Origin: Syngnathus acus
Taxonomy: Eukaryota > Chordata > Actinopteri > Syngnathiformes > Syngnathidae
DNA: 64,000 nt
Assembly: GCF_901709675.1 (NCBI RefSeq)
Contig: NC_051095.1
Coordinates: 23,883,956-23,947,955, forward strand
Reading direction: 5' to 3'
The position numbers and the translations under genes were made by a program. Shown here piece by piece: positions 11,156-22,600 of the stretch. The notes under the pieces were generated by a model, which was not told the DNA's origin, ran no database searches, and saw nothing but the letters and a program-made list of their open reading frames with translations. Within the stretch, counting starts at the first letter, position 1. Each line of letters opens with the position of its first letter.

Positions 11156-11627
11156 TAACATGCACTTATATGGTTTAATATACACTTATTGATACACGAA
11201 AAATTTTATGTATGTTAAAAATGAGAGGGTGACACAACTTCGCAGACTTTCACATATCGCGGGTGGTTTTGGAACCAATTATCCGCGATTAACGAGGGAT
11301 TACTGTATTGAGTCATTACCTCTGAATTTTGGATCTCAAAGCAGGCCAAATAAACTGGGCAAAACAATTCAAGGTTGTATGAGAACATCACATGACTTCC
11401 TTCTTGTTAACCTTGGGTTTATTAGTCACACCTATGAAAGCCTATGAAAAATAATGCATTCAGTTCAGAACAAAAAAGTAAAATGGAATCAAGAGTGTAG
11501 TGTTTTAGCCTCAAAGTACTTCACCCTAAGGATGACACAAAACTCCTGAACAGTGAAATCAGGAACTCATTTTGTGCATATTTCCCCTTAAAATCAACTT
11601 AGTATAAAGTACAAAGTATAATATATT

Positions 11628-11940
11628 AAAGTTAAAGTTAAAGTCCCAATGATCGTCACACACACACCTGGGTGTGGTGAAATTTGTCCTCTGCATTTAA
11701 CCCATCCCCATGTGATTTTAATCCATCCCCTGGGGGAGAGGGGAGCAGTGAGCAGCAGCGGTGCCGCGCTCGGGAATCAGTTGGTGATCTAACCCCCCAA
11801 TTCCAACCCTTAATGCTGAATGCCAAGCAGGGAGGCAATGGGTCCCATTTTTATAGTCTTTGGTATGACCCGGCCGGGGTTTGAACCCACAACCTTCCAG
11901 TCTCAGGGCGGACACTCTACCACTAGGCCACTGAGCTGGG
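11628..11940 (-). mobile_element. tRNA-derived SINE, minus orientation
   Basis: Read on the minus strand, the head at about 11940 gives CCAGCTCAGTGGCCTAGTGG, followed by a B-box-like GGTTCAAACCCC: a tRNA-like Pol III promoter. The tail contains CTCACTGCTCCCCTCTCCC and ends near TTAACTTTAACTTTAA. No clear target duplication was read. Confidence 0.75.
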
Positions 11941-12599
11941 TACTATCAAACAGTGGAAGCACAACTAAGTCATGTCTGCCATCTACTTGTGGGTGGTGAT
12001 ATTACAACTTAAAACAATGATTGCCAACCGGTGGTCCGATGCCCCTAGTGACATTGCAGGTTTGCAAAATTGGAAATGGAAAATAATTGTAACATTTTTT
12101 AAAAACAAAATAAATGTATTATTTAGACTTTATTTATTTTCCAGCTAATGTTGTGAATATTTACCCATCCCAATTGTGTCAAATGTAGATAAGATTCCCA
12201 AAATAGACACACAGACTCAACTACATAACCTGTATAGGTGTATCCTCCTTCGGTGCAAAACAAAATAATATTCCGCCAAAGCAGTCGTCCCCGAGTTGCC
12301 TCTTGGTTATAATGGTGGTCCTTTGGACAAAAACTGTTAAACCCCAGACTTAAAACATATACATTCTGTTTAGGTGCATAATACAGTGGAACCCTGCTAT
12401 TTGTGAGAGATAGAGTATCCACTGGCTTGCAAAGAGCAAAAATCTCTATGATTGACGGCCCGTGTAAATGCATTGGGGAACATTTTGTTTTATTGTGAAC
12501 ATGACACGTGAGCCTCCTCTTGCCCATCCCTGATATTAGGCAAGACGTCATCAACAAATATTTTGATTACCGGTGTGGAGAGGCAAAAAAAGCTTTTTT
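11941..12599. other. Degenerate transposon remnants
   Basis: 12018-12040 (GCCAACCGGTGGTCCGATGC) resembles a hAT end found elsewhere in the window (14713-14976, 37923-38266). 12382-12470, starting ACAGTGGAACCCTGCTATTTG, looks like an old Tigger-type terminus. A 144-codon open frame on the minus strand at 12123-12557 crosses both and shows no domain. Confidence 0.4.
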
Positions 12600-13347
12600 G
12601 GGTTGTTGGTGGTCAGAACGAAAAATATTTCACCGTACTGCACTTTACAGTAATTACTTTACAGTCTTAATTTGAAAATGTATCCGGGATAAAGTGCTAT
12701 CTCTGGTCAACATCCTCTTGACGCAACCTCCGTACCTGGATGAGGCAGATCCGTACCTCAGCAGTGTCCTCGCCCACCCATGGCTCGTACCAGGCACGTT
12801 ACGGAGCTCAGACCTTCACTCGGAGGTTTGCAACCTTCATCGTAAATTGTGACTAAAAAGCAACCGGCGTCCCACCGCACTTGATGCTGCCAGAACGAGA
12901 TAAGGGGGGCAGTCGCCGCATCTGTTGCCTGGGCGAATTTATTAAATGCTAGCATTCAGCTAGCTGCATTCAACGGTAACGACGTGGGTTTTATTTGAAA
13001 AATCAGTTAAATCACGAATGACATCTCGTGGTTCTGGTGGATTGCGCTCCACGTGACTATTTGGTAAATAATGGACCCACTAAATGGTGTGCGAAAACCT
13101 GTCTAAAGGCGAGGGCGGACCTGAATGAATTGGAATGGATTTGGCGTGAAGCTGCAAGGAGGTAACGGCAGCTAGGCTGCTAGCTTGATGGCAATTGACT
13201 TGTGCGAAGGATATCATGCGGCTACTGTACAGCATCGCTGTTGCTAGCTAACATGGACTTGATGTTGCCCATCGAGCTCGATGCAGTTGGAGAAAGATAT
13301 TATAAATAACGATGATAACGCTGAAATCGGCAACCAGCTAGGCGAGC
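12600..13347 (+). promoter_or_regulatory. stox2: Candidate stox2 long-isoform promoter and 5'UTR
   Basis: Directly upstream of stox2 exon 1a, with more CpG than the surrounding DNA and free of recognisable transposon ends from about 12.7 kb. No TATA box or initiator can be assigned by eye. The role is inferred from position. Confidence 0.4.
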
Positions 13348-13687
13348 ATGGAGTCCTTTCTGCAGATCGCTCCCCACTCTCTGGCCATCGTGCTGTCCAG
13401 GGTCGGTGCTGGGGAGGCGGTGGGGGCGGCCGGAGTGTCAGAGAGCGACGAGCTGCCGAGACACCACACCGGCTATGAGATATTTGCCGATTTCAAAGCG
13501 GAAAACACTCAGCATCACGTATGGAACCAACGGATTACCGAGGCTGTGTCCGAGACTTTCTTCCTGGGATGGATAGACGAGCATGTGCTGCTTATTCAGG
13601 GGAAGGAGGACCACCTGGAGGTACTGAGGGAGGGATGGATGCGGAGGTCCCTCAACCCGCCGAGGGGATTCACCATCAAATATCTGG
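13348..13687 (+). CDS. stox2: stox2 alternative first exon 1a (long form)
   Basis: 340 nt from ATG 13348 (MESFLQIAPHSLAIVLSRV) to the donor CTGG|GTAAGC, phase 1. It encodes 113 residues ending RGFTIKYLG, with GWIDEHVLLIQGKEDHLEVL in the middle. This is homologous to the STOX1 N-terminus (SLALVL ... ALRPPRGFRI), so the long start is probably the ancestral one. The split Gly joins exactly to GDVSPISMS of the common exon. Confidence 0.88.
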
Positions 13688-16600
13688 GTAAGCCTTCCAC
13701 GTTTTATCTGCCGTGCCAATGAAACAGCTCATCCTAAAAATGTAGATAGTTTTACAGGACTGTGTCAATGGGCAACTGGCATTTCAGGTCACAAGTGGCA
13801 TTTGAGCATCTCTGCATATTTATCAGCCAAAATAATGGTGCCTTTAATATTTATTTGTGTGTTTTTTAGCAATCACTGAAATCAAATTTGGGGCAGCAAG
13901 GTAGAACAGTAGTTAGCACGTCCGCCTCACAGTGCAGAGGTCCTCTGGCCTTCCTGTGTGGAGCTTGCATGTTGCTTGCGTGGGTTTCCTCTGGGTACTC
14001 CGGTTTCCTCCCACATTCCCAAAACATGCATGATAGGTCAATTGAGCATTCCAAATTGCCCGTAGGTGTGAGTGCAAATGGTTGTCTATGTGAGCCCTGC
14101 GATTGGCTGGCAACGGGTTCAGGGTGTCCCCCACCTACTGCCCGATGACTGCTGGGATAGGCTCCAGCACGCCCGCGACCTCCGTGGGGACAAGTGGTAC
14201 AGAAAATGAATGGGTGGATGAAATCGAATTTACCCCGAGTGAGAACTATCAAAAGCTGTTTTTGTCCACTCAAGAACCGTTACGGCTGTATGTAATGTGT
14301 CAGCTGCATAGTATTTCAGCTGCTTCCACATATTCTGGTATCTTCAAATAAATTTGGATGAGGGCTCATCAACGGTCACTTTGGAATAGCTACTGTGGTC
14401 CAATGTTTAGTTTTGCGCTATTCTTGAGTGTTTTAGCCGCATCATTGCTTAAAACTGTGTTGTGTGGAATTTACTAATACCAAGATAAATTGTTATAGTC
14501 TGTCATTTTTTTCACCCTTAGAAAACTTGTCTTCTCCCCTACCTTCCGAACAGAATTAGAAGGCTTGCTTGAACAAAACTGCACACTGCTATTTTCAGTG
14601 GAACTGGAATGTGAGACGCCAACAAGATCAGATTACAACGCTACACAGTTACCATACACCTCACTCATGACAATAAAGCTCCATGAACATGTATTTGAGC
14701 AGATGTCTGGTCATTTGGTACCGGGCTGCACAGAAAAAAAGAAAAAAAAAACATTTTTATCAACGATTAATTCAGGACAAGACGCTCGTCCCAGTCACGT
14801 AACATGTTTCCCCAGTCGAGCCCGCAAAGCTACGGCGCAGATACTTAATAGTGAGTTTTATAGTTATGCGGTTTTTATTATAAATGTATTATTTATTTAT
14901 ATAAAGGCCGGTCCGTGAAAATATTGTCTGACATGTAACCGGTCCGTGGCGCATAAAAGGTTGGGAGCCGCTTTATTAGAGATTTCCACCACCCTGTGGC
15001 AGAGTGCATACATTAAATCTCTACGTGGCATACACAGGTTTCACACCCATACAATTTATGTGGGTTACAGGTCAGGGCTTCAATATAGGCTTACGAAACC
15101 GAAAATCGTTTAATCAATTTATTTTTATCCCAGTCCTATTATCAACTGTTAAATGACAATGAAAGACAGGTCTCCAGCGGTGGAGAGACTGTGATCAAAC
15201 ACGTCGCCGCTTACCCATCCGCCTTGGATTTTTTATTTTTATATTTAAGAGGGAAAAAAGGGGAGGGGAATCTAATCAGCCTGCGGTGCCTCCCACCTGA
15301 TGGCCAAACCACCACTGGCTGAGGCTACCTAGCTGATCCTAGCAGTAGCATTATACTTGTCTCAAAGACTAAGTCTGATAAGGACACACGACCGTAACCT
15401 CAATTTGTAACCTGACAACCCTTTGTATGATCGCAAGCACTCACCTGTGCTGTGAGAGGGGAAACTCGAAGAAAAGATGTGTCGACATCTGGGTACTGCC
15501 AATCTGGCAGGGGTTTTTTCCCTATCTGCCGTAGTTGAAAAAAGTACTCCAGGCACTTGATCAATCAGTAATGTCTAATATCATTTTCAGTTTGTGTATG
15601 TACCGTATTGGCCCGAATATAAGACGACCCTGATTATAAGACGACCCCCTCTTTTTCAAGACTGAAGTTTGAAAAAAGACTTTTTGAACACCAAATTAAA
15701 TTTTTTATACAGAAAAGAATTACAGTAAATCTGAAACAAATTATTATAACAATATATTTGAGAGAAAAAGCATGTTATTTTGCCTCATTCAAATCATGCA
15801 AAAACTGTATCACATCTTAATATCTGAACATTTAAATATGTAAACTAAAGTGCAATCACATTTGTAAATTAATGGCTTCTGGTTTTTGAAATGTAAATAA
15901 ACCAATCTACTGTGATAAAACACCAAAATTGCAATAACTGCATTAACCATCAAAGTGAAGTCTAACTAACTGTAGTCTTGAAACAAATCTGAATAAGGAA
16001 AAACATTGCAATAAATTAATGCAAATTGCTACCGCTATTGTTGGGGAGCCTGAGGACTGTATAGGGGGTTGGCTCGGATGGTTATGCTCTTTTTGCCCCC
16101 GGGTGTCGGTCAGAACACAGGAGGGAAGACGTGGTTCAGTTTTGGTTGCTTTACTGAATTATTGGCAAAAAGTAACAGGCACTGTAGCTCATAGGGGCAT
16201 ACAGGCAAACTGGCAAAAGGGTAGAGGCACAAGTTTGGTCGTAAGGATGTGAGAGCAGGTGTGTGTACAGTAATCCCTCGTTTATCGTGGATAATGGGTT
16301 CCGAAAACCACCCGCAATACGTGAAATCCGCGAAGTACGGTCACCCTCTCATCTGTAAATATATATTTTTTTATCTGTACATTTTTTGTGTCAATAAATG
16401 TATATGAAACCATTTAAGTGCATATTTTATTATTAGAACATTAAATAATTGTTTCAAACATGTAAATAATACATTAATAGTATAAGTAACATACAGAAAA
16501 TGTTGTATAAATATTGAAAATATAAATATTATGCGTGTGTGCATGTAACATGTTAAGAAATACTGGGCAGGCAAATGGGCTAGCAGAAAGATGCTAATTC

Positions 16601-19600
16601 GCGATCGTGCTAACACACGAAAACGGACCTCTAAAGGAATTTAAATGAACATTTGGAGCAATACTACATTGTCCTAAAGGTTAGACACGTGATCGTTCAT
16701 TTCTCTTGTTAGGAGACCCACTTACATCGTCAATGACACCCGTACCACTGTAACCGACATATGTACACGAACGTAAAACAGAAGTGGTATCGCCTGAAAA
16801 CGGCCTTCAAAATAAATCACCGTACCTCAAATTAAAGCACGGCTGAATAACATAAATAACATGGAGAATTCTTAACACATACCGTAAATATGTTTTTAGA
16901 ACAACTTTCATTATTGTACATTTTTTATAACAAGGTACAAGTGTACATACTGTAAATATGTTTTTAGAACTCTTTTATTATCATAACAATTTTTCTATAA
17001 GAAGGTACAACACTAAATATGTTTTTAGAACTCTTATTATTATAACAATTTTTTATAAAAAGGTACAAGTGTACGCACTGCAATTGTGTGGGCACTCCTT
17101 GCCTTCTGCTGGCGTGTGGGCAAGGTTTGTGCCATAATTCCTCAATTTATAAGTTTTATTTTGACTTTTAAATTTTTTTTAATTTGGGAAAAAAATCCGC
17201 GATGTAGTGAAACCGTGATAAAGAAACCGCGATGTAGTGAGGGATTACTGTAGTGTACATGGGTGAGTCTTTGGGTGTGTGAATGTGATTCTTGTGTGTT
17301 ATTATTGTATGAAGCGTGTGTGTGCGTGTGTGCGTGCGTGCGTGTGGTGTGTGGTTCTGCAACAGACAGAAATACAGCACGTAAGTCAACGCTCAACTTC
17401 TGACGTCACACAATACTAGTAGACGGCACACATTACATAACTAACTGCACGTAACGGTTCCATCATACTAAATAATAGGGGTGTAAATCGCGGGTTTTGT
17501 CACGATACGATATCATATCGATACAAAGAACACGATACGATATTTGCCGATATCTTAAAGCCTGCTGTGATTCATTCACGATACATCACGATATAGTGCT
17601 CCACGATCGATATTTTTATTTTTATTTTTTAAATAAAAAATATAGAACAATATCCTGATTTATAACAATTCATACGCAAAATAAACAAGGTACTGCAAAC
17701 TCTTTATTTAGGAAATTACAAGAGTATTGTAGTATACAAAGTGCTTATTTTAACACTGAACTTTATCAAATTCCTATATTTTTTCTCATGTAAGTAAAGA
17801 AAAATGAATATTCTTTCTTTTTTTGTAATACCATTAACTTTAAAGTGCATTACTGAACTATTTATTTACAATAATTTTAATTGTCCGTTGAGCCATCTTT
17901 TCTTTGGAATCCAAAGTGCTTCCAAACGAATGACTTGAAGCCCAAAGGGGAGCGAATTTCCTCGTCTTCTTGGACACTAGCCATAGCACCAGCCCAGGAG
18001 CCGCGTAGTTGTCGGCTCCCCTTTCACGTGCCTGCTCTGCTCACAACACAACACGCCGCGTACTGCTCCCGGAAAGAGGAAGCAAGCAACAATGAACTGG
18101 ATTTCAAAATAAAGTCGCGTCTAATGTCCGAGGTCAAACACGGCGATATAAATCGATGTTTACGTTTAGCATCGATGCCAATAAATCGTAGAGCATTATA
18201 TCGATTAATCGACGTGTATCGATGAATCGTTACACCCCTACTAAATAACCATAAATGAAATACTCTCGGCAACACACCAAACATAAATCATCGCGACAAC
18301 AAAATACGTACATTTGCTGGCGACCATTAGTCGCCGTGCCGCTGCGTAACGGCTACTCGTACGATGCGAGGCAAACTTAAAGGAGCGCACTGAAGCTATC
18401 AATCAAACGGCGCACACATGAAACAAACCGCGATCAGACAAACGGCACAACAGTAGACAGTAGTAACAATGAAATGTATATACTCACTTTGTGTCAAAGG
18501 CGCACACGATCACAGCAGCATACTCAGTCGATACCAGCAACTTTTAACTTACCACTGCGCACAATCTCCAACAATAGCGATAAGCTGAGGTAACTCACGC
18601 GCGACTTAAGGAACGGTGACGTAACTTTCCAACATTTTAACATCAACATAGGAACCTTTCTAACAGCTATTTTTATTACCGTATTTTCCGCCCTAAAAGG
18701 CGCACCGGATTATAAGGCGCACCTTCAATGAACGGCCCATTTTAAAACTTTGTCCATATATAAGGCGCACCGGATTATAAGGCGCATAAAATAGAAGCTA
18801 TACTGCAACAAACTGAGGTTGACTAGGGTTGCGGTATGCATCCACTAGCCAATAACCAACGAGCCCTCTGTAAACAATCGCGTTTCTCAAACGATCTCCT
18901 ATAAAATGAACGGAACTGACTAAAGTTCGATCTAAAGCATTGGTACTACTTACCTATGTTTCCCTTCCATATCGATCCGTAGATTTACTCGAAACATTAA
19001 CAGAGCAGCCTATTTTGACATGAAATAGCCTGGTACGTATAGCAGCTATCGTTATAGCCTTAGCCATCCGCAAAGTCCCACGAGCCTCAGCTCGCAATCT
19101 CCCATGAGCCTCAGCAAAGTGTAAACAATCGCGTTTCTCAAACGATCTCCTATAAAATGATCGGAACTGATTAAAGTTCGATCTAACGCATTGGTACTAC
19201 TTACCTATGTTTCCCTTCCATATCGATCCGTAGATTTACTCGAAACATTAACAGAGCAGCCTATTTTGACATGAAATAGCCTGGTACGTATAGCAGCTAT
19301 CGTTATAGCATTAGCCATCCGCAAATTCCCATGAGCCTCAGCTCGCAATCTCCCATGAGCCTCAGCAAAGTGTAAACAATCGCGTTTCTCAAACGATCTC
19401 CTATAAAATGATCGGAACTGATTAAAGTTCGATCTAACGCATTGGTACTACTTACCTATGTTTCCCTTCCATATCGATCCGTAGATTTACTCGAAACATT
19501 AACAGAGCAGCCTATTTTGACATGAAATAGCCTGGTACGTATAGCAGCTATCGTTATAGCATTAGCCATCCGCAAAGTCCCATGAGCCTCAGCTCGCAAT

Positions 19601-22600
19601 CTCCCATGAGCCTCAGCAAAGTGTAAACAATCGCGTTTCTCAAACGATCTCCTATAAAATGATCGGAACTGACTAAAGTTCGATCTAACACATTGGTACT
19701 GCTTACCTATGTTTCCCTTCCATATCAATCCGTAAATTTACTCGAAACATTAACGGAGCAGCCTATTTTGAAATGAAATAGCCTCGCGGGTACAACAGCT
19801 ATTCGGTGACGCCCCCTGACTACAGTTGCCGTAATGTTGGGAAGCGATGCGACCTTGTAATTTACTAGTCGTACTAAAACGTACTGAAACATTTTGGCAG
19901 AGCACTGTGTACAACCAGTATGGATCAACAAATTCATCAATTGATCCATATATAAGGCGCACTGGACTATAAGGCGCACTGTCGGCTTTTGAGAAAATTT
20001 TAGGTTTTTAGGTGCGCCTTATAGGGCGGAAAATACGGTACTCTTCTTTGTGACAGGGGTTCGCTTTGGCCTGGGGAATTAAGTTCAGCATTCACTTTAA
20101 AGATATCTGGCACGTCTAGCGTTGTGAATGGGTATAATGTCTAGACCCCGAATGTAAGATAACCCCCACTTTTTCAGTCTCATTTCAATGCAAAAAACAT
20201 CGTCTTATATTCGGGCCAATACGGTATCTCCATTACAGTATGTTCTTTCCATCAAAGTGAGATGTGAATTCATTTAGGATGTTGACGGATAAATGCTAGT
20301 TTTATCACTACGCTCTGTTGTTAGTGATTGGCATGCTGGTGCTACTTTCCTGCCAAGGTGGCTGTGTAAACAAATATCACATGACGTCCGGAGCTCTATT
20401 GTCTGTCCTAATATTTTGATGGGTGAGCTTTTTTCACAGTTTTACTGCCTTCTGCGGGTTGCAAACGCACTAACACAACTATGCTTAAACATGCAGTTCA
20501 GTAATTGTTCACACAGGGCCATGCAATACCTTTGCGATTTAATCGGCAAACACTTGAAGTATACTACTCCATGATGTTGTTTTTCCCAAGAGAAAAAATG
20601 TTTGCGGCTGCATTGTACGCTGTGATGGGCACTTTAAAAATGTTGCCATTCCGTCCTCCATCCTTCGTCCCTAACCTGAGCACCCTTTCATCATTATTCA
20701 TAATATAGTTGTCCCCGTCCTCATCTGCGCTGTCCTTGAAACCATCACGTTATTGTTAATCGATATTCATACGCAAATCCGTCCAAGTCCTCATCTTCTG
20801 TATCCAAATTAAACAGTTGGGCAAGTTCGCCATTAAACATGCCAAGTTTCTTCTCGTTGTCTCGTCGTTGTCACGTTGCTCTTCTGCAATGATCCTGGCT
20901 TTCCAGAAAGCTCTAATTGTGCCTCGTATGTCTTTTTGTCTATGCCATTTAAGAGGGTCCTAATTAGAGATGCACCGATCCGATATCTGGATCGGATATC
21001 GGCCCCGATATCAACAAAATAGATGGATCGGGTATCGGAAAATGCAGCCGATCTGTGAGCCGATCCTTTCCTTAATCTATTGGGACGCGGGCCACGTCAT
21101 ACGTCAGCAGCATGTGTGCCGCATGCCACGAGAGTTTTCTAAACAAACGCAAACATGGAGCGAACGAAAGAGTCAGCTGTGTGAAGGTACTTTAAACTGA
21201 ACACGCCAACTAGCTCGACGGCAGTTTGTAATGTCTGCAAAGCTAATGTTGCCAGGGGTGGTGGTAGTACTGCCAGTTATAGTACTACCAATTTAATTAA
21301 GCATCTCCAGAAACACCACGCAACGGAGCACCAGGAGTTCCAGCAGTTGAGCAGATCAAAGGGAGCGGGAGCTGGACCTACACAGCAGTTAACGTTAGCA
21401 GATGCACTGCAAAGACGGGAGAAATTCCCAGGCAATAGCGCAAAAGCTATGAGAATTACTGAGAAAGTGCTGGAATTCATGGTTTTGGATGGACAACCGA
21501 TGAGTGTTGTTGAAAACGAGGGCTTCCGACGTTTACTTGAGCACCTGGAGCCACGGTACAATTTGCCATCGCGCAAGTATTTTTCTGAGACCGCACTGTC
21601 AGAAATGTATGAGAAAGTGTGCGAACACTTGTCACAAGAATTAAGAGATGTAGATGCCATGAGCTTCACAACTATGTAGAGACATGTTTACATTGCTTGA
21701 TTATTGTATTTGACCAAGTCACTTGTTTATTCTCTTGTCCCGATGCTATATTTTATTTTTAATTCCACTCTGCACTTTCAGTATTTAGAAATAATTTTGA
21801 ATGTTGTTTTTTTTGTGTTCGACAAAGCAGAGCTTGTTTTCAGGGAGCACTTCTCATTGCTGCTTAAATGAGCATTTAGAGCAAAGAACTGTGTAGTCAT
21901 GCCTGATGCCATTGCCTTTATTCTTTTCTGTTCCACATGTAGAGGTATGTAGCTTGTTAAGTCAACCATAATATCGGATCGGTATCGGGTATCGACCGAT
22001 ACGCAAAGCCACAACATCGGTATCGGTATCGAAACTGAAAAAGTCGGATCGGTGCATCTCTAGTCCTAATGCTGTTTTCTTGGCACAAACGATAGTATTT
22101 ATTTATCAATGGCGGCGGAGGTATGTACTCAACGTGTTTGGTGCAGTCCTCTGATTGGTTTACAGCCCCGATCTACGTATAATGTAATGTCCTCTGATTG
22201 GTTCATCGGGTCTTCATATTATGCCTGTATAATACGGAAGCCACACAAAACAACTTTACAGATTTTGGAATTTGGTCCACACAAAAGGCGCACCTTATTA
22301 AAAGGCGCACGTTTGGTTTTTGAGAAAACGAAGTGCGCCTTATGGTGCGGAAAATACGGTAATAAAAAATGTATGCAGAAAATTACCCAACCAATACATT
22401 TCAATGGGCATCGATTATATGTGGATTTTTGCTATTCGCGGGTTGACCTGGTCCATATTCACCGTGAATGTGGATCTGGGGTCAGTCGGGGCCAACTGTA
22501 AATAATATAAATGGTTAAAAACCTAGCTTTTTGTGTTTGTGTTACCAGTAGTTTTGTGTCACATTTAAAGTCTACTTCCTGGGTAAAGGGAGCAACATTG

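Larger units (their letters stand above)
8983..11307. mobile_element. Family A TIR element (A1) with nested B1
   Basis: The termini are TACAGTAATCCCTCGCTAC at 8983 and the inverted AACGAGGGATTACTGTA ending at 11307, both with TA at the outer edge. The inner TIR carries CATCGCGG/CCGCGATT. The family is Tigger/mariner-like by its TA target and CAGTAATCCCTCG end (inference). No transposase is seen, so it is non-autonomous. The element is split by B1 at 9194-10445 and enlarged by a tandem duplication at about 10381-11150. Confidence 0.8.
15601..20226. mobile_element. Family B element (B2) carrying three nested insertions
   Basis: It starts TACCGTATTGGCCCGAATAT at 15601 and ends ATTCGGGCCAATACGGTA at 20226. 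It is inverted relative to B1. Its own sequence matches B1 read backwards (for example GGTATAATGTCTAGACCCC, and CAGTCGATACCAGCAAC at the other side). The 4.6 kb length is due to insertions: A2 (16266-17252), a hAT MITE (17476-18240) and C (18677-20040). Confidence 0.85.
20745..22361 (+). mobile_element. Family D element (D2), interrupted by hAT G1
   Basis: The right terminus is ATGGTGCGGAAAATACGGTA at 22361 with subterminal GGCGCACCTTATTAAAAGGC. The left end is truncated near 20745. The conserved D segment (minus sense, GGCATGTTTAATGGCGAACT) is at 20760-20960. G1 (20965-22062) is inserted immediately after it, duplicating GTCCTAAT. Confidence 0.75.

Noticed and set aside
11628-11940. Minus-strand tRNA-like sequence and 60-66-codon open frames
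   Set aside because: The tRNA-like head is followed by a SINE body. The open frames are incidental.
12123-12557. 144-codon minus-strand open frame
   Set aside because: No domain or splice context, and it spans two decayed transposon ends.
18870-19790. Regularly spaced repeats that could be mistaken for a CRISPR-like array
   Set aside because: The whole 251-bp unit is repeated without unique spacers, inside a eukaryotic transposon. It is a minisatellite.
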